A stretch of 37,090 nucleotides of DNA from Armatimonadota bacterium (GCA_013359125.1 JABWCR010000025.1:1-37090), one strand, 5' to 3'; shown: positions 1-8,019, counted from the first letter of the stretch. Translations and numbers: made by a program. The notes: generated by a model from the letters alone, not told the origin.

Positions 1-42
1 GAACATCGGTCTATCTCGGGCGATTGTGCCCCTCCCCTGTAT

Positions 43-76
43 CCCCTCCCCAAACTCTGGCGAGTTTAGGGAGGGG
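43..76. repeat. strong inverted repeat (hairpin)
   Basis: Positions 43-57 and 62-76 form a 15-position stem with one mismatch (51/68) around a TGGC loop. The sequence is C/G rich on one arm and reads CCCTCCCC...GGGGAGGG style. It lies downstream of the leftward vsr gene and may be part of its transcript end or a dispersed intergenic palindrome; no T-run follows on either strand. Confidence 0.7.
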
Positions 77-100
77 AGCGAAAGGCATCGGATCGGACGA

Positions 101-118
101 GCCAGGCAGAAGCCTGGC
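101..118. repeat. 7-bp perfect inverted repeat GCCAGGC/GCCTGGC
   Basis: GCCAGGC at 101-107 pairs with GCCTGGC at 112-118 around an AGAA loop. It sits 44 nt beyond the vsr stop codon on the minus strand, where it could act as a weak transcription end. The flanking sequence (gagccaggcagaagcctggc) resembles a mobile intergenic palindrome, but only one copy is in this window. Confidence 0.6.
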
Positions 119-161
119 GTTCCAATACAAAAGCGGCCTTTTCAAAAAATGTAGCACAATT

Positions 162-620
162 TTAGGTACGAATCGCCTCCAAGATTCGCAAAACGACGCT
201 CGGAAGATCGGCCTTCAACTCGCATTCCCAAACCACCATCCGGCGCAGGCCCAACAGTTCCAAAGCCTCCGCCACCTCTGTGTCCCGCTCCTGATTTCGT
301 GCGATCTTGGCCTCCCAATAGACCCGGTTGGTGGCCGGTTTCAGACTACGGCCGCACTCGGGGCACCCGTGCCAAAAACAGCCGTTTACATAGACGCACA
401 ACCTCGCGCCGGCAAAATAAAGATCGGGCTTGCCCGGCCATCGCTTGTCGTTCTTGCGGTACCCCCGCGCCCCCACCGCCCACAGCGCGCGCCGCAATCG
501 CCGCTCCGGCTGCGTCTCGGCGGATCGGTTCGCCCGCATCGATTTGGCCGTCTCCTCGCGCACCACAAAGGTCTCCCGCAACCGGTTTAGACCGTACGCC
601 TTCGGCCGATCCTCGCTCAT
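162..620 (-). CDS. vsr: very short patch repair (Vsr-type) endonuclease
   Basis: 152 aa, the usual length for Vsr (E. coli 156 aa). Vsr nicks next to T:G mismatches that arise by deamination of 5-methylcytosine. Visible family marks: the N-terminal block with Pro-Gly-Lys-Pro-Asp (D66 is the expected catalytic Asp), N-G-C-F-W-H-G-C at 79-86 with C89 as zinc/catalytic region, Y-W-x-x-K-I-x-x-N-x-x-R-D at 101-113, and W-E-C-E-L near 132-136. The position matching E. coli His64 is Asn79. A GGAG lies 12 nt before the ATG. It is divergent from the metal ATPase with 39 nt between starts. Vsr is usually linked to a cytosine-C5 methyltransferase; none is in the window. Family assignment is firm; physiological role is inferred. 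Confidence 0.9.
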   Translation of the reverse strand: MSEDRPKAYGLNRLRETFVVREETAKSMRANRSAETQPERRLRRALWAVGARGYRKNDKRWPGKPDLYFAGARLCVYVNGCFWHGCPECGRSLKPATNRVYWEAKIARNQERDTEVAEALELLGLRRMVVWECELKADLPSVVLRILEAIRT

Positions 621-648
621 AAGATGAATCTACTCCATCTGCCTTTGC

Positions 649-654
649 TATAAT
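649..654 (+). promoter_or_regulatory. TATAAT -10 element, extended (TGC) type
   Basis: A perfect TATAAT preceded by TGC ends only 5 nt before the ATG of the ATPase at 660. Transcription would start at or next to the start codon, giving a leaderless mRNA. No convincing -35 hexamer is seen at 17 nt upstream, as expected for an extended -10 promoter. Confidence 0.6.
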
Positions 655-659
655 CGACT

Positions 660-2954
660 ATGAGCGGGCTTTCGTTCGTCCAAAGGCTCAAAAAGCGCAG
701 ACTGGAATCGCGCTCCTGTTCCGAGGAGATGGCGCGAATTGTGCGCGACCGGCCCGGCATCGCTCAGGTTCAATACGACCCCCAAGAAGCGAGGCTGGAG
801 CTGACGTACGACGCCGAACGGGTCTCCGAGATCGACGCTCGACGAACCACGGACAAGATTCAAGACGCGCTGAGCGAGCGAATGCCGACTTGCTCCTTGC
901 GAGAAGAAAGCGGCCTTTGCGAGGATTGCCTGTCTGTAGCCGATGCGGGGCGAAAATGGCTGGCCAAGGGAGGCGACCTGCAGGCCCAGTTCGATCAAGG
1001 CCGTCTCTCCGTACAGCGGCAAGGAACCGCATCGACGGCGATGCTGACGCGAAAGATCAAAGCCGAGGACGCCGAGGCCAAGCGGCGCCGTTTCCGCGCT
1101 ACGGTCGAACCGATTCTGGCCGCGCTCACTCTGCTCTTCTTGATCATCGGGCGTTGGCAGCCCGAGGCCATTTTCGCCGCCTATCTGACGGGCGCCTACT
1201 ATGGCGTCCTGGACGGTTGGCAAACGCTCAAGCATCGGCGGTTGGATGTCAACTTTCTAATGATCGCCGCCGCGCTGGGTGCCGCCACGGTGGGCGAGGC
1301 GCCCGAAGGCGCAACTCTGCTGTTCCTCTTTTCAACGTCGAACGCCCTGCAAAACTACGCATTAGGACGCAGTCGCCGAGCCATACGCTCGCTGATGGCG
1401 CTGAAGCCCGAGACTGCCACTCTGTTGATCGATGGAAAGCAGCAAACCGTCTCGGTCGATAGCCTAAAGCCCGACGATAGGGTATTGGTGCGCCCGGGAG
1501 AACGCTTTCCGGCCGATGGTCGCGTCGTTGCCGGTCGATCCCATGCCGATCAGTCGGCCATGACGGGCGAATCGACACCGGTTGCCAAGGGTCCAGGCGA
1601 CCACGTTTTTGCAGGTACGGTGAACGCCTCGGGCGCATTAGAAGTACTGGTCGAGCGAGCGCCCGAAGAGACCTTGCTGGCCAAAATCCTTGCGCTGGTC
1701 GAGCATGCGCAGGAACAAAAAGCCAAATCGCAACTCTGGCTGGAAAAGTTCGAACAGCGATACGCCGTGATCGTCATCGGCGGAGCGATCGCGACTATCT
1801 TCGCTTTGCTGCCTTTTGGGTTTGGTTGGGAACAGGCCTTCTATCGCGGCATGACGCTGCTGGTCGTCGCTTCGCCCTGCGCTTTGGTGATCGGCGCCCC
1901 GGCCACGCTGCTCTCGGCCTTGGCCGCGGCCGCCCGGCGGGGCGCCTTGATCAAAGGCGGCGAGCCGTTAGAACGATTGGCCGAAGTGCAGATCGTCGCA
2001 TTTGACAAGACCGGCACACTGACCGAAGGCAGGCTGAAAGTTGCCGAGACAGTCTTGATAGAGGGCGAAGAGAGCGAACTTTGGCAGATCGTGGCCGACC
2101 TGGAATCGCGATCGGAGCATCCCATCGCCAAGGCGCTGCTATCGGGCGCGACCGAGCGAGGCTATGCGCCAAGGGAGATTACCGAGCCGACCGCCGTTGT
2201 GGGCAAGGGCATTGTCGCCCAAATCGGCGGCTCGGAGATTCGCGCCGGCAGCGCGCGATTTGCCCAAGAAGCAACCGGCAAATCGGCACCGAAAGAGATA
2301 GGAGCGCTGTTGGCCAAGGGCAATACGACTGTCGTGGTAACGCAGGGCGATCGATGGATCGGAGCGATCGCCGTGGCCGACGTTCCGCGCCCTTCTGCGG
2401 TTGCTTCGATACAGGCGCTGCACCAGATGGGCATCAAGACGGCCATACTCAGCGGGGACGCCCGGCCCATAGCCGAAAGGCTCGCCCAGCAGTTGGGAAT
2501 CGATTCGGTCGAGGCCGAGCTGTTGCCCGATCAGAAGTTAATCGCGCTGGAACGGCTGTCCAAGCAACACGGCTCCATCGCCATGGTCGGGGACGGGGTG
2601 AACGATGCGCCCGCCTTGGCCGCGGCCGATGTGGGCATCGCCATGGGGGCCGGTAGCGACGCCGCGCTCGAATCGGCCGACGCCGCGCTCATCAGCAACG
2701 ACCTGCGACACTTGCCGATCCTGCTTCACCTGGCGCGAAAATCGATGGCGCTGGTCAGGCAGAATCTTTACTTTGCGGTCGGGGTGATCGTCGTGCTGGT
2801 CGGCCTGGTGTTCACCGTCGGACTGCGAATGCCGTTGGGAGTGGTCGGGCACGAGGGCAGCACGATACTGGTCGTGCTGAACGGGTTGCGAATGCTGATC
2901 TATCGCCCGCCAGAAGGATTGGGGCTGCACGGCGCAAAAGAGATTGAGGGTTAG
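660..2954 (+). CDS. P1B-type heavy-metal-transporting ATPase (P1B-4-like)
   Basis: 764 aa inner-membrane pump that would export a divalent transition metal (Co/Fe/Zn class) using ATP. Motifs in order: a degenerate HMA-like fold near 20-75 without CxxC, a Cys-rich stretch (CxxxxxxxCxxC) near 79-91, TGES at 302-305 (actuator), SPC at 405-407 in the metal-binding helix, DKTGT with phospho-acceptor D449, S-E-H-P (nucleotide-binding His-Pro), GDGVND at 644-649 and H-E-G-S-T at 731-735 in the last membrane region. SPC plus HEG(G/S)T is typical of the P1B-4 (CoaT/CtpD/PfeT) group rather than CPC-type Zn/Cu pumps. The last 14 residues are encoded by a 44-nt repeat also found at 5777, so the C-terminus is an acquired tail. 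No Shine-Dalgarno precedes the ATG; see the -10 at 649. Confidence 0.92.
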   Translation: MSGLSFVQRLKKRRLESRSCSEEMARIVRDRPGIAQVQYDPQEARLELTYDAERVSEIDARRTTDKIQDALSERMPTCSLREESGLCEDCLSVADAGRKWLAKGGDLQAQFDQGRLSVQRQGTASTAMLTRKIKAEDAEAKRRRFRATVEPILAALTLLFLIIGRWQPEAIFAAYLTGAYYGVLDGWQTLKHRRLDVNFLMIAAALGAATVGEAPEGATLLFLFSTSNALQNYALGRSRRAIRSLMALKPETATLLIDGKQQTVSVDSLKPDDRVLVRPGERFPADGRVVAGRSHADQSAMTGESTPVAKGPGDHVFAGTVNASGALEVLVERAPEETLLAKILALVEHAQEQKAKSQLWLEKFEQRYAVIVIGGAIATIFALLPFGFGWEQAFYRGMTLLVVASPCALVIGAPATLLSALAAAARRGALIKGGEPLERLAEVQIVAFDKTGTLTEGRLKVAETVLIEGEESELWQIVADLESRSEHPIAKALLSGATERGYAPREITEPTAVVGKGIVAQIGGSEIRAGSARFAQEATGKSAPKEIGALLAKGNTTVVVTQGDRWIGAIAVADVPRPSAVASIQALHQMGIKTAILSGDARPIAERLAQQLGIDSVEAELLPDQKLIALERLSKQHGSIAMVGDGVNDAPALAAADVGIAMGAGSDAALESADAALISNDLRHLPILLHLARKSMALVRQNLYFAVGVIVVLVGLVFTVGLRMPLGVVGHEGSTILVVLNGLRMLIYRPPEGLGLHGAKEIEG
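2911..2954 (+). repeat. 44-nt dispersed repeat, copy 1 (inside ATPase 3' end)
   Basis: Matches 5777-5820 at 38 of 44 positions with no gaps by direct comparison. It starts CAGAAGGAT and ends TTAG. Here it is read in frame as the end of the ATPase, supplying residues up to the stop; at copy 2 it is intergenic. The similarity of the two conceptual peptides (GLHGAKEIEG and RLRGAKKIEA) follows from the DNA identity. Confidence 0.8.
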
Positions 2955-2970
2955 CCGCTGTTTGCTGTCG

Positions 2971-3594
2971 TTAGACCGCTTTTGCAACAAGATAGCACCG
3001 GCGGCTAGGATACTCGGCTCCCTCGTAAGGCTCCCGATGAACCTCTTCGATGACCGCAAGGTTGGCCGACCGAAGAGCATCGATGACCTTTTCTGGCCTA
3101 TGACATCGAAAGTCTAGCGAGACCGGAACGCCAAACAGGTCGCTTCTATGGACCACCTCCTCGCCGCTATGGAAAGCGAAAAGCGCCAGACCGCCAGTCA
3201 TAAGAATCCGTCGCGTTTCGCGAAGAACTGGCGAAAGCTCGGTCAAGTCGAAGTGAACGATGGAATAGAAATGCACGACTCCAGCGACGGTTGCGTCGCT
3301 CGCGCTGAGCTGCCTCATGTCCTCGACGTGGAATTCGAGATCGGGATTCAGGCTCTGGGCTACCGCGACCATCTTCGGGGAGAAGTCGACCCCAAAGACC
3401 GCGACGCCCTGTTGACTCAGGTACCGAGCAACGTGCCCCGGCCCACAGCCGAGATCGGCGACGGGACCCCGACCGCGAGTCTCTTCTGCAAAGCGATTTA
3501 GGAGATGTCTATCGAGCGGCTTGTGCGCGAGTTCGTCTGACAAATGCTCGGCGTAGGCCGCCGCCGCCGAGTCGTAGCTTTCGCGAATGTCCAT
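2971..3594 (-). CDS. class I SAM-dependent methyltransferase
   Basis: 207 aa cytosolic enzyme of the UbiE/Methyltransf_11-like type. Motif I (V-A-D-L-G-C-G-P-G) is at 46-54 and the acidic end of strand 2 is D70 in G-V-D-F-S; the post-I and motif IV regions follow (VHFYSIVHFDL). The substrate cannot be read from sequence; these small enzymes methylate varied small molecules. It is not a DNA methylase, having no NPPY/DPPY or PC motif, so it is not the partner of the restriction-enzyme remnant upstream. GGAG 6 nt before the ATG supports the start. It converges on the ATPase gene with 16 nt between stops. Confidence 0.85.
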   Translation of the reverse strand: MDIRESYDSAAAAYAEHLSDELAHKPLDRHLLNRFAEETRGRGPVADLGCGPGHVARYLSQQGVAVFGVDFSPKMVAVAQSLNPDLEFHVEDMRQLSASDATVAGVVHFYSIVHFDLTELSPVLRETRRILMTGGLALFAFHSGEEVVHRSDLFGVPVSLDFRCHRPEKVIDALRSANLAVIEEVHREPYEGAEYPSRRCYLVAKAV

Positions 3595-3599
3595 TGCTC

Positions 3600-3716
3600 T
3601 CCAGGCGGCCTATCGTTTGCGATCAGAGGCCGAAACGCTGTGAGCCGCTCAATCCGCCTCTTTGGTAGTCGAACGACGATTTCCTTCTCGATACTGTCCT
3701 GTATCGCTAAGTTCAT
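3600..3716 (-). pseudogene. possible remnant of an SRPBCC/AHSA1-like gene start
   Basis: From the ATG at 3716 the minus strand reads M-N-L-A-I-Q-D-S-I-E-K-E-I-V-V-R-L-P, which resembles the first beta strand of AHSA1/SRPBCC proteins (IEKEIVVxAPxExVW). After about 25 residues the resemblance fades and the frame runs into the methyltransferase start region. I infer a truncated or frameshifted fragment; it could also be chance. Low confidence. Confidence 0.25.
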
Positions 3717-3792
3717 GATCGACCTTTGAATTGCATTATACAGCAGGATCGTTTTATGCGTGAAAGGCGGGCCACACATCTTACCGAGCCAT

Positions 3793-4896
3793 TCAGAGAG
3801 TCAGGATGGCTGCTAACGGCCGTCTCAGAATCGCTCGAAGCAACTCGTACTTTTCCGGCAGTCGTCCCGGCAGTAGGATGTCTGTGTACTTGTCACTACC
3901 ATGGAAGGAAACTCCAGCGTCTCCTTCGGCACTCATTCTAAATGCGGTGTTGGTCGTTTTCCGGCCATCGGCATCAGTTTCATAGTGCATAACGGCGAGG
4001 CTGATGTTGTCGCTGGCATGTTTAGGTATTAGGGACGTCTTCAATCGAGTGGTGAGTTCGATGTTCTTAAGTAACTCATCCTGAATCACCCAGACGGTCT
4101 TGCCACCCCATTCTGAAGTCAGCGCGGTCTTCGCAAAAAGCTGGGTTACCATTCGACCACAGACTTGTCTCTTATTGATCCCAGGAGCCTCATGGCCTCT
4201 ATTCATGATGGCGTCACGAAAGGCGCTTCGGATGTCGGTTCCAACTTCAGTGTCCGACCCGCTCGTAGATGCCGTCATCACCTCGATGACCAAGGGGCTG
4301 GTTAACTCGGGCACTAAGATTGCGGAGGTTCTGGGAGTTCGCTCAGCACGAGCAATCAGGCCGACTCGCCTTGCGTCAGCAACAAGTGCATCTGTTTGCG
4401 CATCCGTCATTCGGAACCGTACGGCTTCGTTGTGGATTGTGCTGGACACGATTGGCGCGACGACGTAATCGAAGTGGTAGTTGATGTCGCCCTCATAGCC
4501 GCTAAGCTTCAAATAGACTTCAGACCAGACCCCTACAGGTACGCCACGCGGGGCACCGGCGGCTATAAGTAAATCGCGTTCGTAGGGTTGCAGTTTTGAG
4601 TTGACCTTAGGCGGCGAGGACAAGTCGTTCTTGAAGGCGAGTAGTCTTCTCGGGCACACAACCCATGCGTCTCCTGCCGCTAGGATCGAACAGATTCCCG
4701 GGATGACATCTAGAACACTTTGATCAAAGTAAGCACGAAGCTCCGAGTCGCCAGTTAGGTTGATCTGTCTGGTTGCGGTTCCCGCCACCGTCGCACACAG
4801 CGTCCATAAAAGGGCAACGCTTTAGCTTTCTGGATTCCTCGGCTTGGGCGCTTCGATCCGCTAGGGGAAACCGAACAAGTCAAAGATTTGTGGCAT
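3793..4896 (-). pseudogene. NotI-family type II restriction endonuclease, twice frameshifted
   Basis: The open frame from GTG 4788 to 3793 (331 aa) has G-I-C-S-I ... V-V-C-P-R-R (C33, C45), E90, H-F-D-Y-V-V (D107) and V-I-E-V-M-T (E169), resembling the NotI family: a Cys4 metal-binding N-terminus followed by a PD-(D/E)xK-like nuclease core. The missing N-terminus is recoverable upstream: ATG 4896, preceded by AGGA at good spacing, reads M-P-Q-I-F-D-L-F-G-F-P and stops at TAG 4861-4863. One base earlier, the next frame continues with L-A-D-R-S, then K-R-C-P-F-M-D-A-V-C to about 4785, after which the first frame resumes. The two missing Cys of the Cys4 set lie in that shifted piece. The joined length (about 367 aa) fits NotI (about 380). 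NotI-type enzymes usually have E-x-Q at the site that here is E-V-M. No methylase adjoins. Either a decayed gene or two sequencing indels. Confidence 0.65.
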
Positions 4897-5281
4897 TGAC
4901 GATGATCCTAACGGCAGGTTCATGCCCATCCCCAAATCCGCCCAATCAACATCCGCCCCCTCTGAGAACGCAGTCGAAGCCCGTCGTGCACGGCCAACTT
5001 GACCGCGAAGTTTTTGGGTGAAGGAGATTCATTCGATTTCGGTTAAGTCCAGACAGTCGGGCACGGTATCATCTTTCTACCTCACACCCCGGTGTTCCTG
5101 CCTCTCTCCTCCTTGTGTGCGAGCAGACGAATTCGATTGCCCTTCACCTCCACAAATTTGAGTTGTGAGTTGTCTACTTCGCATATTGCCCCTATCCGCC
5201 TTCGCCTTGCCGTGCTTCTCCTCGATGCGCAAAACATAGCTGGCAACCTGGCGCATGCCCCAATTGGGTAACCTTGAAACT
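4897..5281. other. gene-poor stretch between restriction remnant and VOC gene
   Basis: About 385 nt without a convincing gene. On the minus strand two frames each give a short protein-like stretch between about 5082 and 5270 (V-A-S-Y-V-L-R-I-E-E-K-H-G-K and, one frame over, L-K-F-V-E-V-K-G-N-R-I-R-L-L), which may be a decayed small gene. I cannot name it. No promoter, tRNA or terminator was recognised. Confidence 0.35.
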
Positions 5282-5764
5282 ATGAACCCAGCCAAGAACA
5301 CCGTTTGCCTTTGGTACGACGGAGACGCCGAAGAGGCCGCCCGATTCTACGCCGAAACCTTCCCAGAATCCAGCGTCGACGAGATAACCCGGGCCCCGAG
5401 CGATTACCCCTCGGGCAAAAAAGGGGACGTATTGGTCGTCTGGTTCACCGTCATGGGAATCCCCTGTATGGGGCTCAACGGCGGGCCAACGTTCAAACAC
5501 AACGAGGCGTTCTCGTTCCAGGTTGCGACGAAGGACCAAGAGGAGACCGATCGCTATTGGAACGCCATTGTGGGCAACGGCGGCGAGGAGAGCGTGTGCG
5601 GCTGGTGCAAGGACAAGTGGGGCGTGTCCTGGCAAATCACGCCCGTTGCTCTAACCGAGGCATGGTCCGGCTCAGACCCAACTGCCGCGCAGCGCGTCTT
5701 CGAAGCGATGATGACCATGACAAAGATCGACGTCGCCGCGATCGAAGCAGCGCGTCGCGGTTAA
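5282..5764 (+). CDS. VOC-superfamily protein (PhnB/3-demethylubiquinone-like)
   Basis: 160 aa, starting M-N-P-A-K-N-T-V-C-L-W-Y-D-G-D-A-E-E-A-A. This is the PhnB-like glyoxalase-fold pattern: a first beta strand followed by E-E-A-A-R-F-Y, then M-G-I-P-C-M-G-L-N-G-G-P-F-K-H-N-E-A-F-S-type core, and a C-terminal C-G-W-C-K-D-K-W-G-V-S-W-Q-I-T-P. The function of this subgroup is generally unknown. The upstream in-frame ATG at 5255 is possible but 5282 matches the family start. No clear Shine-Dalgarno precedes it. It stands alone between the restriction remnant and the repeat at 5777. Confidence 0.85.
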   Translation: MNPAKNTVCLWYDGDAEEAARFYAETFPESSVDEITRAPSDYPSGKKGDVLVVWFTVMGIPCMGLNGGPTFKHNEAFSFQVATKDQEETDRYWNAIVGNGGEESVCGWCKDKWGVSWQITPVALTEAWSGSDPTAAQRVFEAMMTMTKIDVAAIEAARRG

Positions 5765-5776
5765 GGCCGTCGCCTG

Positions 5777-5820
5777 CAGAAGGATGGAGGCTGCGCGGCG
5801 CGAAAAAGATTGAGGCTTAG
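5777..5820 (+). repeat. 44-nt dispersed repeat, copy 2 (intergenic)
   Basis: Second copy of the element at 2911-2954 (38/44 identical). It lies 12 nt after the VOC stop and its terminal TTAG runs directly into the AGGAGG ribosome-binding site of the Gfo/Idh gene at 5833. It is on the same strand as copy 1. Confidence 0.8.
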
Positions 5821-5832
5821 GAGGACGGCGCA

Positions 5833-7149
5833 ATGTTTCGACGGATGCAAGAGTTGAGAGTAGGCGTCATCGGATTGAACGGGCGCGGCATGGACCATGT
5901 CGGCGCGTTTGCCAGCCTGCCCGGCGTTACGGTTGCTGCCCTTTGCGATCCGGACGAGGCGACTTGGGGAAGGGCCTTGACCGAACTCGACAAGCGCGGC
6001 AAGCCGAAACCGGCGACCTATCGAGACCTTCGGCGACTTTTGGACGACAAGACGGTTGACGCGGTGAGCATTGCGACGCCTAATCATTGGCACGCTTTAG
6101 CGGCCTATTGGGCGATGGCGGCGGGCAAGCACGTTTATGTGGAGAAGCCGGTATCGCACAATTTTTTGGAAGGCCGAACGCTGATTTTAGCGCAGCGCAA
6201 GTTTGGCAAGATTTGTCAAGGCGGCACGCAATGCCGATCGAACCCGGGCATGATCGAGGCGATGGAGTACCTGCATTCGGGCACTTTGGGCAAGGTGAAG
6301 ATCGCTCGCGGATTGTGCTACAAGCTGCGTCTGAGCATCGGCAAGGGCGCGGGCAGGCCGCCGGCCAGCGCAGATTATGACCTTTGGTTGGGCCCGGCGC
6401 CCAATAAGCCTCTATCGCGCCAGCGATTTCATTACGACTGGCATTGGTTTTGGGATTACGGCAATGGCGATTTAGGCAATCAGGGCGTGCATCAGGTTGA
6501 TATTGCGCGCTGGGGGCTGAAAAAGAACAACCATCCGCGCAGGGTGTCTTCCATTGGCGGACGATTGGGCTACGAGGACGACGGCGAGACGCCGAATACT
6601 CAGATAGTCTGGTGCGACTATGGCGATTCGGAGCTGATCTTTGAGGTGCGCGGACTGCCGACGGACGATTATCAGGGCGCCAAGATCGGGGTCGTGTTCC
6701 ACTGCGAGGGCGGCACAATGGTCGTGCCCAGTTACGACGAAGCAAAGGCGTTCGATCCTGCCGGAAAAGAAATTCGTGCCTTCAAGGGCGGTGCGAACCA
6801 TTACAAAAACTTTGTGGACGCGATCCGGGAGAACAAGCCGAGTTTGCTGACCTCTCCGATCGAGGAAGGTCATTACTCTTCGGCCATCTGCCATGCGGGC
6901 AACATCTCCTATCGTCTCGGCGTCAAAGGCGGATTGGAGTTGGATCGGTTTAACGGCTCTAAGCGAGAAGGCATGGAGCGGATGAGCGAGCACCTATCAA
7001 AGGCATTGAGCGGCAAGCCTTACGAGATTCGGTATGGTCGCGAGCTGGTCATCGACGCCCGCAACGAGAACTTTGGCCGGGACAGAGAGGCGAACGACCT
7101 GCTGTTCCGCGAATATCGAGCGCCCTATATCTTGCCTCGACGACCGTAA
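5833..7149 (+). CDS. Gfo/Idh/MocA-family NAD(P)-dependent oxidoreductase
   Basis: 438 aa, the common length for the long bacterial Gfo/Idh group. N-terminal Rossmann fold with V-G-V-I-G-L-N-G-R-G-M-D-H (glycines at 14, 17, 19) and D39 region for the cofactor, catalytic-lysine motif V-E-K-P with K105, then H/D-rich core (W-D-Y-G-N-G-D-L-G-N-Q-G-V-H-Q-V-D) and alpha/beta C-terminal domain. It probably oxidises or reduces a sugar or cyclitol; the substrate is not readable. There is no Tat or Sec signal, so it is cytosolic. AGGAGG 7 nt before the ATG fixes the start. It is followed directly (TAAATG) by two sugar-ABC permeases, suggesting that it processes the imported compound. Confidence 0.92.
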   Translation: MFRRMQELRVGVIGLNGRGMDHVGAFASLPGVTVAALCDPDEATWGRALTELDKRGKPKPATYRDLRRLLDDKTVDAVSIATPNHWHALAAYWAMAAGKHVYVEKPVSHNFLEGRTLILAQRKFGKICQGGTQCRSNPGMIEAMEYLHSGTLGKVKIARGLCYKLRLSIGKGAGRPPASADYDLWLGPAPNKPLSRQRFHYDWHWFWDYGNGDLGNQGVHQVDIARWGLKKNNHPRRVSSIGGRLGYEDDGETPNTQIVWCDYGDSELIFEVRGLPTDDYQGAKIGVVFHCEGGTMVVPSYDEAKAFDPAGKEIRAFKGGANHYKNFVDAIRENKPSLLTSPIEEGHYSSAICHAGNISYRLGVKGGLELDRFNGSKREGMERMSEHLSKALSGKPYEIRYGRELVIDARNENFGRDREANDLLFREYRAPYILPRRP

Positions 7150-8019
7150 ATGAAGCGGCGGGAGCAGAGGCGACTGATATTTACGTTTCTGGCCCCGCCC
7201 TTGGCGGTCTATTTTATCGTCGTCATCCTGCCCGCTCTCTCGGCGTTTCGCTACAGTCTGTGGCAATGGGACGGGCTGTCCGAACCCGTTTCGGTCGGGC
7301 TGGCCAACTTTAAGAGGCTGTTGCAACCTGGCTCCGATCTGTGGCCCGCTCTGCAGCACAATGCGATTCTGATGTTCGCGCCGGGTCTTTTTATCTTGAT
7401 CTTGGCGCTCTTTTTTGCCTACAGCATCCATCAGAGAGTGATGGGCGCAAGGCTCTTTCGGATCGCCTTCTTCTTCCCCAACATCATCAGCGCGGTCGCG
7501 ATCGCGGTGCTGTGGACGCTGATCTATAGCACGTCGGGCTTTGGATTGCTGAACAACCTACTGCGCTTAGATCCGCCTGTACCGTTTGCCGGCAGCGACA
7601 CCTTGATCATGGCCATTGTGCCGATGATCGTTTGGACGGCGACGGGATTCTATATGGTGCTGTTTTTGGCTTCGATGGAGAGCATCCCGGAGTCGTTTTA
7701 CGAGGCGGCCCGGCTGGACGGCGCAGGGCAATTTGCGCTCTTTCGCAAGATCACGCTGCCCCTCATGTGGGATGTGCTGACCACAGGCATCGTCTTCTTG
7801 ATCATCGGCGGGCTGAAGGTTTTCGACGTGGTTTGGGTGATGGATAACGGCCGTCCCACCGCCAAGACCCACACGATGGCGACCTTGATGTACTCCAGAG
7901 TGTTCGAACAGTACAACATCGGTCAAGGCGCCGCGGTCGCCGTTACGCTGTTTCTGCTGGTCTTGGCGGCAACGCTGATCAGCCTAAGATTGATGCGACG
8001 AGAGAGGCTGGAGTACTGA
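7150..8019 (+). CDS. sugar ABC transporter permease, MalF/UgpA type
   Basis: 289 aa with about six hydrophobic segments (first at about 10-32). The cytoplasmic EAA loop, Y-E-A-A-R-L-D-G-A-G...F-x-x-I-T-L-P-L, is at about 182-203, where the ATPase docks. It belongs to the carbohydrate-uptake CUT1 type. The ATG follows the Gfo/Idh stop without a gap. The operon has no substrate-binding protein and no CUT1 ATPase; these would have to come from elsewhere (many bacteria share an MsmX-type ATPase). The ligand is unknown. Confidence 0.92.
   Translation: MKRREQRRLIFTFLAPPLAVYFIVVILPALSAFRYSLWQWDGLSEPVSVGLANFKRLLQPGSDLWPALQHNAILMFAPGLFILILALFFAYSIHQRVMGARLFRIAFFFPNIISAVAIAVLWTLIYSTSGFGLLNNLLRLDPPVPFAGSDTLIMAIVPMIVWTATGFYMVLFLASMESIPESFYEAARLDGAGQFALFRKITLPLMWDVLTTGIVFLIIGGLKVFDVVWVMDNGRPTAKTHTMATLMYSRVFEQYNIGQGAAVAVTLFLLVLAATLISLRLMRRERLEY

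Noticed and set aside
24-590. 188-aa plus-strand open frame
   Set aside because: It is the reverse reading of the well-supported vsr gene and has low-complexity Pro/Arg composition; no family features.
2971-3594. methyltransferase as the cognate modification enzyme of the restriction remnant
   Set aside because: It has only the SAM motif of small-molecule methyltransferases, no NPPY/DPPY or PC motif and no target-recognition domain.
3498-3779. 93-aa minus-strand frame as a complete gene
   Set aside because: It overlaps the methyltransferase start region out of frame and loses protein-like character; kept only as a possible remnant.
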